This document shows, piece after piece, positions 42,245 to 51,206 of a stretch of 54,002 nucleotides of DNA. Under the pieces are notes generated by a model that ran no database searches, was not told the DNA's origin, and worked only from the letters and a program-made list of their open reading frames with translations. The first letter of the stretch is position 1. Each line of letters begins with the position of its first letter. The position numbers were made by a program, and so were the translations under genes. The DNA is from an uncultured Arenimonas sp. Its GTDB lineage: Bacteria; Pseudomonadota; Gammaproteobacteria; Xanthomonadales; Xanthomonadaceae. The stretch lies in the NCBI GenBank assembly GCA_946480565.1, contig CAMLKR010000005.1, positions 1 to 54,002 of the forward strand, in the 5' to 3' direction.

Positions 42245-42673
42245 TCAGAAGGTGATGTGCACCGAGGCCGCGCTGCGCTGCGCCGGGCCGTGGTAGACGG
42301 CCTCGATGTTGTTGCCGTCAGGATCCAGGGCGAAGGCGGCGTAGTAGCCCGGGTGGTAGGGCCGCTCGCCGGGGGCGCCATTGTCGGTACCGCCGTGCGC
42401 CAACGCGGCGCGGTGGAAAGCGTCCACCATGGCGCGGTCGCGGGCCTGGAAGGCCAGGTGCACGCGGCCGGTGACCCGGCCCTGCGCGGCCGGGCTGTCG
42501 GCGCTGGACACGAACAGCTCATCGGCCCAGAAATAGCCTTCCTCCTGCCCGCCGATCGGCACCTCCAGTGCGTCCAGCACCGCGCGGTAGAAGCGGAAAC
42601 TGGCGTCGAGATCGCGCACCACCAGCTGCAGGTGGTCGATCAGGCGGCCGCGGTGCAGTTCCATCGTTTCCAT
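42245..42673 (-). CDS. VOC family (glyoxalase-like) protein
   Basis: A 142-residue vicinal-oxygen-chelate protein: DHLQLVVRDLDASFRFYRAVL is the first beta-alpha-beta module and HLAFQARDRAMVDAFHRAAL the second, with a YHPGYYAAFALDPDGNNIEAVY end. A metal site may use His14, His85-region and Glu near the C-terminus. Possible dioxygenase or fosfomycin-type enzyme; substrate unknown. GAGGAG lies 8 bases upstream of the ATG. Confidence 0.92.
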   Translation of the reverse strand: METMELHRGRLIDHLQLVVRDLDASFRFYRAVLDALEVPIGGQEEGYFWADELFVSSADSPAAQGRVTGRVHLAFQARDRAMVDAFHRAALAHGGTDNGAPGERPYHPGYYAAFALDPDGNNIEAVYHGPAQRSAASVHITF

Positions 42674-42823
42674 GCTCCATCTCCTCGGGCGTCGGATACC
42701 GGGCGGGGCGCGCCGGGTCCGCGCAGCGTAAATCCCCGGCGCCGCCGCGGGTGCGGCGCCCGGGTAATGGATCCACCGCGCCGCGGCGCCAGGTTTGGAA
42801 CCGTTAAGCCGCGGCGCCGGGAC

Positions 42824-43462
42824 TCACCGCGGCGCGTCGGTGGTGGCGGCCATCAGGGCCGCGTCCAGTTCCGCGGCGCGCACGAAGGCCGGCAGCGCGT
42901 TCACGCGCTCGATGTAGGCGGTGATCGCCGGCAGTTTCGGCACGATGCCGAAGCCCGTGGTCCAGCGCAGCGCCGTGCCCCAGAGCACGTCGGCGGCGGT
43001 GAAACGTTCGCCCAGCAGCCAAGGGCCCTTCGAAAGCTGGGTCGCCACCATGTCGATCACGGTGTCGTAGTCGCGGTAGGGCGCGGCGCTGGCCTCGATC
43101 GGCGCACGCTTGTAGGCGTGGTCCACCAGGGCCGGCTCGAAGCAGGCGCCGTAGAAGGCCAGCCAGCGAAGGTAGGGGCCGCGCAGGGGATCGTCCAGCG
43201 CCGGCGCCAGCTGGCCGGACGAAAAACGGTCGGCCAGGTAGATGGTGATCGCGACCTGCTCGGTGACCACGGCGCCGTCGTGCACCAGGGTCGGCAGCTT
43301 GCCCAGTGGATTGAGGGCCAGGAACTCCGGCGTGCGGTTCTGGCCGCTGGCGAAGTCGATCGGCTCCACGGCGTAGGGCAGGCCCAGGACTTCGAGCAGG
43401 ATGCGGGCGCCGGCGGAGCGGGAGGTGGGGTTGTGGTAGAGCGTGAGCGCGGGCGTGGTCAT
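42824..43462 (-). CDS. Glutathione S-transferase family protein
   Basis: A 212-residue GST: thioredoxin-like N-terminus (LTLYHNPTSRSAGARILLEV, with catalytic Ser15-region and NPLGKLPTL cis-Pro motif) and an all-helical C-terminal domain (KGPWLLGERFTAADVLWG). It is divergent from the WYL-domain regulator at 43541, which may control it. Confidence 0.93.
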   Translation of the reverse strand: MTTPALTLYHNPTSRSAGARILLEVLGLPYAVEPIDFASGQNRTPEFLALNPLGKLPTLVHDGAVVTEQVAITIYLADRFSSGQLAPALDDPLRGPYLRWLAFYGACFEPALVDHAYKRAPIEASAAPYRDYDTVIDMVATQLSKGPWLLGERFTAADVLWGTALRWTTGFGIVPKLPAITAYIERVNALPAFVRAAELDAALMAATTDAPR

Positions 43463-43540
43463 CGCGGAACCTCGTCGGTGGAAGTGGAGGGAAAGGTATC
43501 CGGCATTGCGGACAGCTTTGGTCCTCGATAGGCTGGCCGC

Positions 43541-44503
43541 GTGCTGTCCACCTCCGCCCGCCTGCTGCGCCTGGCCAGCCTGCTGCAATCGCGGCGGCAC
43601 TGGGCCGGCGCGGCCCTGGCCGAAGAGCTCGCCGTGGACGCGCGCACCATACGCCGCGACGTCGACCGCCTGCGTGAACTGGGTTACCCCGTCGAGGCCT
43701 CGTCCGGCGTCGGTGGCGGCTACGGCCTGGGCCGCGGCGCCGACCTGCCGCCGCTCGTGCTCGACGACGAAGAAGCGGTGACCCTGGCGATCGCGCTGCG
43801 CGCCGTCAGCGCCAACCTCGCCGGCGTCGAATCCACCGCGCTGCGCCTGCTCGCCAAACTCGACCAGCTGATGCCCACCCGCCTGCGCCGCCGCGCCGGC
43901 GCCCTGCACGCGGTGACCCTGTCGCTGCGCACCGGTCCGCCGCTGGTGGACGCGGCGGTGCTGAGCGGACTGGCCATGGCCTGCCGCGACAGCCGCCGCC
44001 TGCGCTTCCGCTACCGCAAACACGACGGCGACACCGGCCCGCGCGAGGTCGAACCGCTGCGCCTGGCCAACTACGGCCGCCGCTGGTACCTGATCGCCTG
44101 GGACCCCGCGCGCGGCGACTGGCGCAGCTTCCGCGTCGACCGCATCGAAGGCACGCCGAAAACGGGCGAGACCTTCGTGCCGCGGCCGCCGCCGCCCGAC
44201 GTGGCGGCGAAACTCGAACGCGGCATCGCCTATGCGCCCTTCACCTGCCGGGTGACGCTGCGCCTGCGCGGTACGGTGGCCGAACTCGAATCGCAGATCC
44301 CGGTCTGGTGCGGCCTGCTGGAGCCCGAGACCGACACCCACAGCCTGCTGCGCGTCGGGGCCGAGAGCCCCGAGGCCCTGCTGGCCCAGGTGCTGATGAT
44401 GGGCCGCGAAGCCGAACTGGTCGAAGGCCACGAGCAGGTGCCGTCGCTGCGCGGCGCGCTGGATCGCATGGAATCGCTGTTCACGGCGAGCGCCGCGCGG
44501 TGA
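43541..44503 (+). CDS. WYL-domain transcriptional regulator (HTH_11/DeoR-like)
   Basis: A 320-residue regulator with an N-terminal winged helix (LLRLASLLQSRRHWAGAALA ... LAVDARTIRRDVDRLRELGY) and a WYL sensor domain (about 140-230, with NYGRRWYLIAWDPARGDWRSFRVDR) plus a WCX C-terminal part. WYL domains bind small ligands or single-stranded DNA. GTG start, no better ATG. Its stop overlaps the acpH-like gene by 4 bases. Confidence 0.93.
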   Translation: MLSTSARLLRLASLLQSRRHWAGAALAEELAVDARTIRRDVDRLRELGYPVEASSGVGGGYGLGRGADLPPLVLDDEEAVTLAIALRAVSANLAGVESTALRLLAKLDQLMPTRLRRRAGALHAVTLSLRTGPPLVDAAVLSGLAMACRDSRRLRFRYRKHDGDTGPREVEPLRLANYGRRWYLIAWDPARGDWRSFRVDRIEGTPKTGETFVPRPPPPDVAAKLERGIAYAPFTCRVTLRLRGTVAELESQIPVWCGLLEPETDTHSLLRVGAESPEALLAQVLMMGREAELVEGHEQVPSLRGALDRMESLFTASAAR

Positions 44504-45084
44504 ACTTCCTGGCCCATCTCTACCTCACCCGGCACAGCGACGCGGCGATGCTGGGCGGGCTGCTGGGCGATTTCGTCGGCAGCGCCGAGCTGGTGCACTA
44601 CCCCGACGAGGTGCAGCGCGAGATCCGGCTGCACCGCCGGATCGACAGCTATACCGACCGGCATCCGGCCGTGCTGGCGGCCAAGGCGCTGTTCCCCGAG
44701 GGCCGGCGCCGTTACGCCGGCATCCTGCTCGACGTCTATTTCGACCACCTGCTGGCGCGCGACTGGGACCGCTACCATCCCGTGGCCCTGGATCACTTCA
44801 CCCGGAACTTCTATGCCCTGCTGATGGCGCAGCCGGTGCTTCCGGAGCGCCTGCGGGCGATCCTGCCGGGCTTCGTGCGCCACGACTGGCTGGGCTCCTA
44901 CCGCGACCGCGACAGCATCGACCAGGCGGTGCGCCGCATCGCCACCCGGCTGTCGCGCAACGGCGACAAGCTGGTGCAGTGCATTCCGATCCTGCGCGAA
45001 CACGAAAGGACCGTGGACCGCCGCTTCGAGGAATTTTTCCCGGAGCTCGAGGCCTACGTCGCCCGCGAACGCGCCGGCGTCTGA
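44500..45084 (+). CDS. acpH: Acyl carrier protein phosphodiesterase (AcpH-like)
   Basis: A 194-residue protein matching AcpH: MNFLAHLYLTRHSDAAMLGGLLGDFVGS is the family start (His, Asp residues of the HD-like site), with HRRIDSYTDRHP and LDVYFDHLLARDW further on. AcpH removes the 4'-phosphopantetheine arm from ACP. GTG start at 44500 overlaps the upstream stop. Confidence 0.93.
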   Translation: MNFLAHLYLTRHSDAAMLGGLLGDFVGSAELVHYPDEVQREIRLHRRIDSYTDRHPAVLAAKALFPEGRRRYAGILLDVYFDHLLARDWDRYHPVALDHFTRNFYALLMAQPVLPERLRAILPGFVRHDWLGSYRDRDSIDQAVRRIATRLSRNGDKLVQCIPILREHERTVDRRFEEFFPELEAYVARERAGV

Positions 45085-45085
45085 G

Positions 45086-45298
45086 TCAGGCCGCCACGTC
45101 CACGTAGTTCACCTGCACCGTGGGCGGCGGGATCGGGTCACCGTCTTCGCGCATGCCGGCGAGGTGCATTTCGATGGCGCCCTGGATCATTTCCTCGACT
45201 TCCTCGACGGTATCGCCGACGGCGACACAACCGGGAAGATCCGGCACCCACGCCCCGTAGTTGTTCTCGGTCTTCTCGATGACGATGGCATAACGCAT
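45086..45298 (-). CDS. hicB: HicB-family antitoxin
   Basis: A 70-residue HicB: MRYAIVIEKTENNYGAWVPDLPGCVAVGDTVEEVEEMI is the typical partial RNase H fold. It lacks a C-terminal HTH, so DNA binding would need another surface or partner. It lies 5 bases downstream of the HicA gene. Predicted to bind and neutralise the neighbouring HicA. Confidence 0.93.
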   Translation of the reverse strand: MRYAIVIEKTENNYGAWVPDLPGCVAVGDTVEEVEEMIQGAIEMHLAGMREDGDPIPPPTVQVNYVDVAA

Positions 45299-45303
45299 GG
45301 CGT

Positions 45304-45498
45304 TCACCTCTTGAGGCCAGCCTGCCGACGGATGCCCCTGTGCACCTCGCGAGGCAAATCCTTGGCCGGTTTCCCGGCGACGGTCACACGACCCGGTTTG
45401 ACCGGATGGCGGAACTGGCGATCGCTGCCGGTCTGGCCCACCTGCACCCACCCGTCGCGCCCGAGTATCCCAAGCATTTCCCTGACGTTAGTCGGCAT
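45304..45498 (-). CDS. hicA: HicA-family toxin, possibly inactive
   Basis: A 64-residue double-stranded RNA-binding-like protein. MPTNVREMLGILGRDGWVQVG and FRHPVKPGRVTVAGKPAKDL are classic HicA. The active-site motif usually reads GSHRQF or GSNH; here it is GSDRQF, with Asp26 at the catalytic His position. Functional HicA is a ribosome-independent mRNA interferase. The downstream HicB is intact. A lost or altered activity is inferred from that single residue. Confidence 0.9.
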   Translation of the reverse strand: MPTNVREMLGILGRDGWVQVGQTGSDRQFRHPVKPGRVTVAGKPAKDLPREVHRGIRRQAGLKR

Positions 45499-45583
45499 GG
45501 GACGGCTCCCTCGGGAACCGCCCCACGATCGTTCGCGCGCCGCTCCTGCGGCATCCGCGGATGCCGCCGGTGGCTGTCGGAGA

Positions 45584-46129
45584 TCAGGCCGCCTTGCGCA
45601 GCTTCACGCCCGGGAAATCGACCGGCACGTCGAAGGCGACGTTGACGTAGTTGGTGAACAGGTTCAGCGCGACGTGGGCCAGGATCTCGACGATGGCCTC
45701 GTCGCTGAAGCCCGCGGTGCGCAGCGCGGCGACGTCGGCTTCGGAAACGTTCGCACGGTTCTCGACCACCTTCAGCGCGAAGGCCAGCGCAGCCGCGGTC
45801 CGCGGGTCGGCGCTGCGGCCGGCCTGGGCTTCGCTCATCTCCTCGGCGCTGGCGCCGGCCTTCTGGCCCAGCATGGTGTGCGCGGCCAGGCAGTAGTGGC
45901 AGGCGTTGCGGTCGGCGACCGCGACGGCGATCTGTTCACCGAGCTTGGCCGGCAGCACGCCGCCGCCCAGGGCGCCGAAGCTGCCCCACAGCGAAGCCAG
46001 CGCGGCCGGCGAATTGGCCACGGCGCGGAACATGTTCGGGGTGGCGCCGAAGGCGCCCTGGATCTGGGCCAGCAGCGGCTGGCTGGCGGCGGGGGCATCG
46101 GCGGCGGTGAGCAGCGGGAGACGGGACAT
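45584..46129 (-). CDS. Carboxymuconolactone decarboxylase/AhpD-like protein
   Basis: A 181-residue protein with the AhpD active-site pattern: Glu65 in KLGEQIAVAV and Cys77-x-x-Cys80 with His84 (CHYCLAAH). It is therefore a peroxidase-type disulphide protein rather than a decarboxylase. Divergent from the AraC regulator at 46235, which probably controls it. Confidence 0.93.
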   Translation of the reverse strand: MSRLPLLTAADAPAASQPLLAQIQGAFGATPNMFRAVANSPAALASLWGSFGALGGGVLPAKLGEQIAVAVADRNACHYCLAAHTMLGQKAGASAEEMSEAQAGRSADPRTAAALAFALKVVENRANVSEADVAALRTAGFSDEAIVEILAHVALNLFTNYVNVAFDVPVDFPGVKLRKAA

Positions 46130-46234
46130 GGCGGAACTCCTCGGAAGTGAGCGCGGGTTGCGCCGGACTAGATTCCGTCCTAGGCTCGGCCGCAAGGTGA
46201 CGTATCGTCCCCATTACTTACCGGATCGTCCGAG

Positions 46235-47077
46235 ATGCCCGTCGACCGCCTGCAGGGCCTGCTCCAGCGTTTTTCCGTCAGCGCGCAGATGTTCCATAGC
46301 GGCGCGCTGTGCGGCATCAACGACATCGCCGAAAACGGCCAGGGCCAGCTGCACCTGGTGCGGCGCGGGCCGGTGGAAGTGCGGCATGCCGGCGAGTCGC
46401 ACCTCGTCACCGAGCCCAGCCTGCTGTTCTACCCGCGGCCGATGGCCCACCGTTTCCTGTCCGACCCGGTCACCGGCGCCGACATGGCCTGCGCCAACCT
46501 CGCCTTCGGCGGCGTGGCCTCGGCGCGGGTGGGCGGCGGCAATCCGATCAGCCGCGCCCTTCCCGCCTTCACCTGCCTGCCGCTGAAGGAACTGCGCGGC
46601 GCCGAGGCGGTGCTCGAACTGCTGTTCGACGAAGCCTTCGCCCAGCGCTGCGGCCGGCTGGCGGTGGTGGACCGCCTGTTCGACGTGGTGCTGGTGCTGC
46701 TGCTGCGGCACCTGCTCGACAGCGGCCACATCCAGGACGGGCCGCTGGCCGGCCTCGGCCATCCGCAGCTGGCCAAGGCCTTGGTGGCCATGCACGACCA
46801 CCCCGCAAAACCCTGGACGCTGGAATCGCTGGCCAGCGAAGCCGGCATGTCGCGCAGCCGCTTCGCCGAACTGTTCGCGCAGGTCGTCGGCCAGCCGCCG
46901 GCGGCCTACTTGTCGAGCTATCGCATCAATCTCGCCCGCGACGCGCTGCAGCGCGGCGACAAGCTCGAACGCATCGCCCAGAACGTGGGTTACGGCAGCG
47001 CCGCGGCGCTGTCGCGCGCCTTCTCGGCCGACACCGGTTTGTCGCCGCGCGCCTGGCTGCAGCAGCAGCCGGGCTGA
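46235..47077 (+). CDS. AraC family transcriptional regulator (cupin_6 type)
   Basis: A 280-residue AraC-type regulator. The N-terminus (about 1-170) is the cupin_6 domain (LHLVRRGPVEVRHAGESHLV). The C-terminal 100 residues contain two HTHs (SLASEAGMSRSRFAELFAQV and ERIAQNVGYGSAAALSRAFS) and the PRAWL end. Divergently transcribed from the AhpD-like gene with 105 bases between. Confidence 0.94.
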   Translation: MPVDRLQGLLQRFSVSAQMFHSGALCGINDIAENGQGQLHLVRRGPVEVRHAGESHLVTEPSLLFYPRPMAHRFLSDPVTGADMACANLAFGGVASARVGGGNPISRALPAFTCLPLKELRGAEAVLELLFDEAFAQRCGRLAVVDRLFDVVLVLLLRHLLDSGHIQDGPLAGLGHPQLAKALVAMHDHPAKPWTLESLASEAGMSRSRFAELFAQVVGQPPAAYLSSYRINLARDALQRGDKLERIAQNVGYGSAAALSRAFSADTGLSPRAWLQQQPG

Positions 47078-47087
47078 GCGGCCTGGT

Positions 47088-47597
47088 TCACGCGGGCAGT
47101 CTCGCCACCTGCAGCGACACCTGCTTGCGGCCTTCGTCCAGCCACTGCCGGCCGACTTCCCCGAAGCCCCAGCGGGCGTGGAAGGCGGCCGAGGCGACAT
47201 TGGGCGGCACCACGTTGAACTCGCAGGCCACGACCGCTGCGCCCTGGGTCCGGGCCTGCGCGAACGCGTCGCGGTAGAGCAGCGACCCGAGCCCGCGCCC
47301 ACTGAACCGCGCGTCCACGACGATACGGTCGATGTAGAGGAAGGCCGGATAACGCGCCGCGAACCAGTCGAAGTTCGGGTTCGGGTAGTCGGCGCCGTCG
47401 CGGAAGGCCAGCAGGAAGGCAGCGACCTCGTCCCCGACGCAGACGACACGATGGCAGGCGGCGCGCGCATGCAGCCAGCGCAGGCGCGCGTCGTCCATCG
47501 CACTGGTGTGCTGCACCTCGGCCTCGTTCAGCGCGAGGATGCGCGGGAAGTCGGTCTCGGTGGCGTCGCGCAGCGTCGTTTCTTGGGAAGCGTCCAT
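47088..47597 (-). CDS. GNAT family N-acetyltransferase
   Basis: A 169-residue acetyltransferase: ATETDFPRILALNEAEVQHTS start, RYPAFLYIDRIVVDARFSGRGLGSLLY acetyl-CoA motif (RFSGRGLG loop). Convergent with the AraC gene. Substrate unknown. Confidence 0.9.
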   Translation of the reverse strand: MDASQETTLRDATETDFPRILALNEAEVQHTSAMDDARLRWLHARAACHRVVCVGDEVAAFLLAFRDGADYPNPNFDWFAARYPAFLYIDRIVVDARFSGRGLGSLLYRDAFAQARTQGAAVVACEFNVVPPNVASAAFHARWGFGEVGRQWLDEGRKQVSLQVARLPA

Positions 47598-47672
47598 GGA
47601 TGCAGCATATCGCGGCCCGCGGCCGCGATCGTGTTTACGAGCCGCCCTGACGCTGCGCCGGCAGCGCCGACT

Positions 47673-48554
47673 TCAGGGCGCGCCCCGGCAGGCGGGCGGC
47701 CACGACGCATCCGCGCCCGGCTGCAGGTCCACCAGCATCAGTTCGCCGGAGCGACCGGATTCGGCCTGCGCGAACAGCAGGCGGTCGCCGCGCGGCGACA
47801 GCAGCGGGCCGACCTGGAACACCTCGGCGCGTGCGGGCACGCGGCCGGTTTCGCGCCAACCGGTATCGCCCAGTTCGAACCGGTACAGATGCGAACGGTC
47901 GCCGCGGTCGGCGACCACGACCAGGCGGCGGCCGTCGGCGGAAATCTCTGCCTCGTACTCGCTGTGCGCGGTGCTGACCGGCGGCCCGAGGTTGCGCACG
48001 GTCCAGCGCCCGTCGGCGCCGCGCTGCGCCTCGTAGATGTCCATGCCGCCGTGGCCGCCGGCGCGGTCCGAGCCGAAGACCAGGCGGCCGTCGGCGCTGG
48101 TGCGCGGCAGCAGCTCCGAGCCCGGCGAGTTCACCGGTTCGGGCAGGCGCTCGGGTTCGCCCCAGGCGCCATCGGCATCGCGGTCCACCATCCAGATGTC
48201 GAAATCCTCGTCGCCGGCGGCGGTGTTCTGCCGGGTCGAGATGAACCACAGCCTGCGGCCATCGGCCGACAGATGCGGGTCGCCATCGAACACCGGCAGC
48301 GGCCTGGCGAAGGGCGGCGCTTCCGGCGCGGACCAGCCCGCGGCGCCGCAGCGGGACACGAGCAGGGAGTAACGGCGGAAGGCAGGGTCGGCGCGCATGA
48401 AGTACAGCTCGCGGCCATCGCCCGAGAACGTCGGCGTGGCCTCGTAGTCCGCCGAGGAAAGTGCGCGCGGTGTCCACACCTTCGGCGCGCCTTCGCCGAT
48501 GGGCGCCGCCGCGGCCAGCGCGGCCGACACGAGCAGCGCAGCGGAAAGCGTCAC
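47673..48554 (-). CDS. TolB/PD40-type beta-propeller protein
   Basis: A 293-residue exported protein (VTLSAALLVSAALAAAAPIG signal). It has at least five PD40/WD40-like repeats such as ATPTFSGDGRELYFMRADP, GDPHLSADGRRLWFIST, LLPRTSADGRLVFGSDR and EAEISADGRRLVVVADR. These form a small beta-propeller in the periplasm. The GTG start overlaps the RidA-like stop by 4 bases (GTGA). Role unknown. Confidence 0.9.
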   Translation of the reverse strand: MTLSAALLVSAALAAAAPIGEGAPKVWTPRALSSADYEATPTFSGDGRELYFMRADPAFRRYSLLVSRCGAAGWSAPEAPPFARPLPVFDGDPHLSADGRRLWFISTRQNTAAGDEDFDIWMVDRDADGAWGEPERLPEPVNSPGSELLPRTSADGRLVFGSDRAGGHGGMDIYEAQRGADGRWTVRNLGPPVSTAHSEYEAEISADGRRLVVVADRGDRSHLYRFELGDTGWRETGRVPARAEVFQVGPLLSPRGDRLLFAQAESGRSGELMLVDLQPGADASWPPACRGAP

Positions 48555-49054
48555 GGCGCGGCGTCCGACCGGGCGCCCGCCGGCACCGCCGCCACCACCT
48601 CGATCTCCAGCAGCCAGGCCGGATCGTAGATGCCGGCGATCACCACCGTCAGCGCCGGCCGGCGATCGCCCAGCACCTCGCGGCGGATCGCGGAATTGCG
48701 CGCGGCGTGCTCGCGGCTGCCCAGATAGGTAGTCACTTTGACGACGTGGTCCAGATCCAGGCCAGCCGCTTCGAGTTGGTGACGGATGTTGGCCCAGACG
48801 AGCCGGCACTGCGTATCGAAGTCGTCCGGCACCTGGCCGGCTTGGTCCACCGGGATCTGGCCACTGACGAAGACGAGGCCGGCCACCCCGTCCACGCGCA
48901 CGGCCTGGGAATAACCGCCTTGCGCCGAAGGCGCGTGCGCGGATTCGATCGAACGGTAAGGCAAGGCCATGGCGCTTCCTGGCAGGGCGATCGCCAGCAG
49001 CAGCGCGGCCAGCGGCTTGGCGATCCGGTTCGGGGATGGCAGATTGTGGGTCAT
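48551..49054 (-). CDS. RidA family protein with predicted signal peptide
   Basis: A RidA/YjgF-like protein. The RidA core SAQGGYSQAVRVDGVAGLVFVSGQ and DHVVKVTTYL...GDRRPALTVV is present, but the usual catalytic Arg region reads LTVVIAGIYDPAWLLEIE. From ATG 49054 the protein is 167 residues with an export signal (IAKPLAALLLAIALPGSAMA). An internal ATG at 48970 (139 residues) has an AGGAAG ribosome site and would give a cytosolic form. Translationally coupled to the propeller gene. Confidence 0.85.
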   Translation of the reverse strand: MTHNLPSPNRIAKPLAALLLAIALPGSAMALPYRSIESAHAPSAQGGYSQAVRVDGVAGLVFVSGQIPVDQAGQVPDDFDTQCRLVWANIRHQLEAAGLDLDHVVKVTTYLGSREHAARNSAIRREVLGDRRPALTVVIAGIYDPAWLLEIEVVAAVPAGARSDAAP

Positions 49055-49155
49055 ACCGGTGCCGGTGTCGGTGGCGTCGATTATTCCGAGGCCGCCGCGC
49101 CGGCCGCAACGCGCACTGCGTCGGAACACCCGCCACTTTGCCGGACAGGACCGCC

Positions 49156-49575
49156 ATGGACGCCATCAACCGCCGCATCCTCGACCTGCTCGACCGCGAC
49201 GCCCGCCTGCCGCTGAAGACCATCGCGGCCGAGGTCGGGCTGGCGCGCAGTTCGGTCAGTGATCGCATCGCGCGCATGGAGGCCAGCGGGGTGATCCGCG
49301 GCTACCGCGTCGAACGCGGGCCCGATGCGATGCCCGCCGCGGTCGAGGCCTACCTGCTGATGACCCTGGCGCGCACGCCCGACCCGGGCCTGGTCAAGAC
49401 CGTCTGCGATGATCCGGCCGTGCGCAGCTGCTGCTCGGTGGGCGGCGAGATGGACCTGGTGGTGCACGTGAGCGTGGCCGACACCGCCGCGCTGAACACG
49501 CTGCGCGACCGGTTCGCCGCCGACCCGCGGGTGAAATCCCTCACCACCCACCTGATCCTGAAACACGACCGCTGA
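49156..49575 (+). CDS. Lrp/AsnC family transcriptional regulator
   Basis: A 139-residue regulator: N-terminal HTH (DAINRRILDLLDRDARLPLK and VGLARSSVSDRIARMEASGVI) and a RAM ligand domain (GEMDLVVHVSVADTAALNTL). Divergent from the RidA-like gene, which is often a partner of amino-acid regulators. Confidence 0.93.
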   Translation: MDAINRRILDLLDRDARLPLKTIAAEVGLARSSVSDRIARMEASGVIRGYRVERGPDAMPAAVEAYLLMTLARTPDPGLVKTVCDDPAVRSCCSVGGEMDLVVHVSVADTAALNTLRDRFAADPRVKSLTTHLILKHDR

Positions 49576-49604
49576 GCGCGGCGATCCACCACCGGAAACC
49601 GGAC

Positions 49605-50219
49605 ATGACCGATCAAAACCCGCCCCGCCCCGAACCGTCCGCCGCGCCGGCCGGCAAACCCTTCCTCGGCGGCCGCGGCTTCGACCTGCTGATGGGCCTG
49701 GGCGTGCTGCTGATCTCGGTGGTGTCGCTGGTGGTCGCCGTCAGCGCCAACCGCACCCAGGAGCGCATGCTGGCCGCCAGCGTCTGGCCCTCGCTGATGT
49801 ACGGCACCAGCAACATCTCCAGCGAGGGCGAGCCGCAGATCGCGCTCGACCTGCTCAACCGCGGCATCGGTCCGGCCCGCATCCGCTGGGCCGAGGTCAG
49901 CCACCGGGATCGCCCGCTGCGCAACCTGCGCGAACTGCTGAAGGAATGCTGCGGTCACACCGGAGAGGTCGACAGCTTCACCAGCGGCCTGCAGCGCCGC
50001 GTGCTGGGCGCCGACGAGTGGATCCAGATCGTGCGCGTGCCGCGCGAGGGCCTGCCCGATCCGCTGTGGGAAAAACTGGATGCGGCCCGCCACGACATTC
50101 GCCTGCGCGCCTGCTTCTGCTCGGTGCTGGACGACTGCTGGCTGTTCGACAGCACCCGCGACGACGCGGAGCCGGCGGCGCAGTGCCCGGCCGCGCCGCG
50201 GGTTCTCTGGGGTACCTGA
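49605..50219 (+). CDS. Hypothetical single-pass membrane protein
   Basis: A 204-residue protein with one N-terminal membrane helix (LLMGLGVLLISVVSLVVAVSA) after a Pro-rich cytoplasmic lead, and an outside domain that starts ASVWPSLMYGTSNIS and is beta-rich. Four cysteines (CC and CFC/DDC) may form disulphides. Family not recognised. Confidence 0.82.
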   Translation: MTDQNPPRPEPSAAPAGKPFLGGRGFDLLMGLGVLLISVVSLVVAVSANRTQERMLAASVWPSLMYGTSNISSEGEPQIALDLLNRGIGPARIRWAEVSHRDRPLRNLRELLKECCGHTGEVDSFTSGLQRRVLGADEWIQIVRVPREGLPDPLWEKLDAARHDIRLRACFCSVLDDCWLFDSTRDDAEPAAQCPAAPRVLWGT

Positions 50220-50259
50220 GCGGCCCTCACAGACGATCGATGCGTGGACGGCGCGGGCG

Positions 50260-51087
50260 TCAGGCCCGCGGTTCGACCGCCGCGCCGGGCGCCGCGGCGT
50301 CCTCGTCGCGGAAGGGCCGCGCCAGCCCGGGCACCAGCATCGGCACCTTCTGCCGGTAGCTGAGGTATCGATCGCCGAGCTGCCGCACCAGGTCGCGTTC
50401 CTCCAGCTGGATCGCGACCAGGATGTAGACCGTCAGCGCGCCGGCGAAGATCGCGTGGCCGACCGTCATCACCGGCCCGCCCCACAGCGCCAGGATGAAG
50501 CCCAGGTACAGCGGATGCCGCACCAGGCGGTACAGCAGCGGCGTCACGAACCGGTGGCCATGGTCGGTGCCGCCGGTGAACTGCCGCCACACCTGGCGCA
50601 GGCCGAACAGGTCGAAGTGGTCGATCAGGAAGGTCGACAGCAGCACCAGGCCGAAGCCGCCCGCGAACACCATCCAGCCGAAGGCCTGCCCCGCCGCCGA
50701 CGATGCCGACCACAGCAGGTCCGGCAGCGGCCGCCACTGCCAGAACAGCAGCATCAGCACGCCGCTGGCCAGCAGCACATAGACGCTGCGTTCGGCCGAT
50801 GCCGGCAGATGGCGCTTGAGCCAGGCCTTGAACCCCATGCGCGCCATCACGCTGTGCTGCAGGCCGAACAGCGCGATCAGCCCCAGGTTGACCAGCACCG
50901 CGACGATGGCCGGCGTTTCCGCACCGCCGATATCGACCGAACGCGGCACCAGGCCCGGCAGCACCGGCAGCCACTGCGCCAGCGGCGTGGCCTGCAGGTT
51001 GCCGGTGAAGGCGACCAGGTAGAGGAAGGTGGCGAAGAAGACGGCGTAGGACAGCAGGCCGAACAGCAGGATGGCGGTACGTTTCAT
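50260..51087 (-). CDS. mddA: Methanethiol S-methyltransferase (MddA-like, isoprenylcysteine methyltransferase fold)
   Basis: A 275-residue integral membrane methyltransferase (NnrU/ICMT-like) with six to seven helices. Start MKRTAILLFGLLSYAVFFATF and the SAM-binding C-terminus RLVRHPLYLGFILALWGGP and EERDLVRQLGDRYLSYRQKVPM match MddA, which makes dimethyl sulphide from methanethiol. Alternative: a different ICMT-type enzyme. Confidence 0.88.
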   Translation of the reverse strand: MKRTAILLFGLLSYAVFFATFLYLVAFTGNLQATPLAQWLPVLPGLVPRSVDIGGAETPAIVAVLVNLGLIALFGLQHSVMARMGFKAWLKRHLPASAERSVYVLLASGVLMLLFWQWRPLPDLLWSASSAAGQAFGWMVFAGGFGLVLLSTFLIDHFDLFGLRQVWRQFTGGTDHGHRFVTPLLYRLVRHPLYLGFILALWGGPVMTVGHAIFAGALTVYILVAIQLEERDLVRQLGDRYLSYRQKVPMLVPGLARPFRDEDAAAPGAAVEPRA

Positions 51088-51206
51088 GGCGGGGGCCCGG
51101 GGAGAGGACGAGCGCCATGCTTGCGCCGCCGCCCCGCGCCGGCCATGGGCCAACTGCCCCGACCTGCGGGATGGGCGCGGATTTCCCGGGACGTTTGTCC
51201 CGGTTG

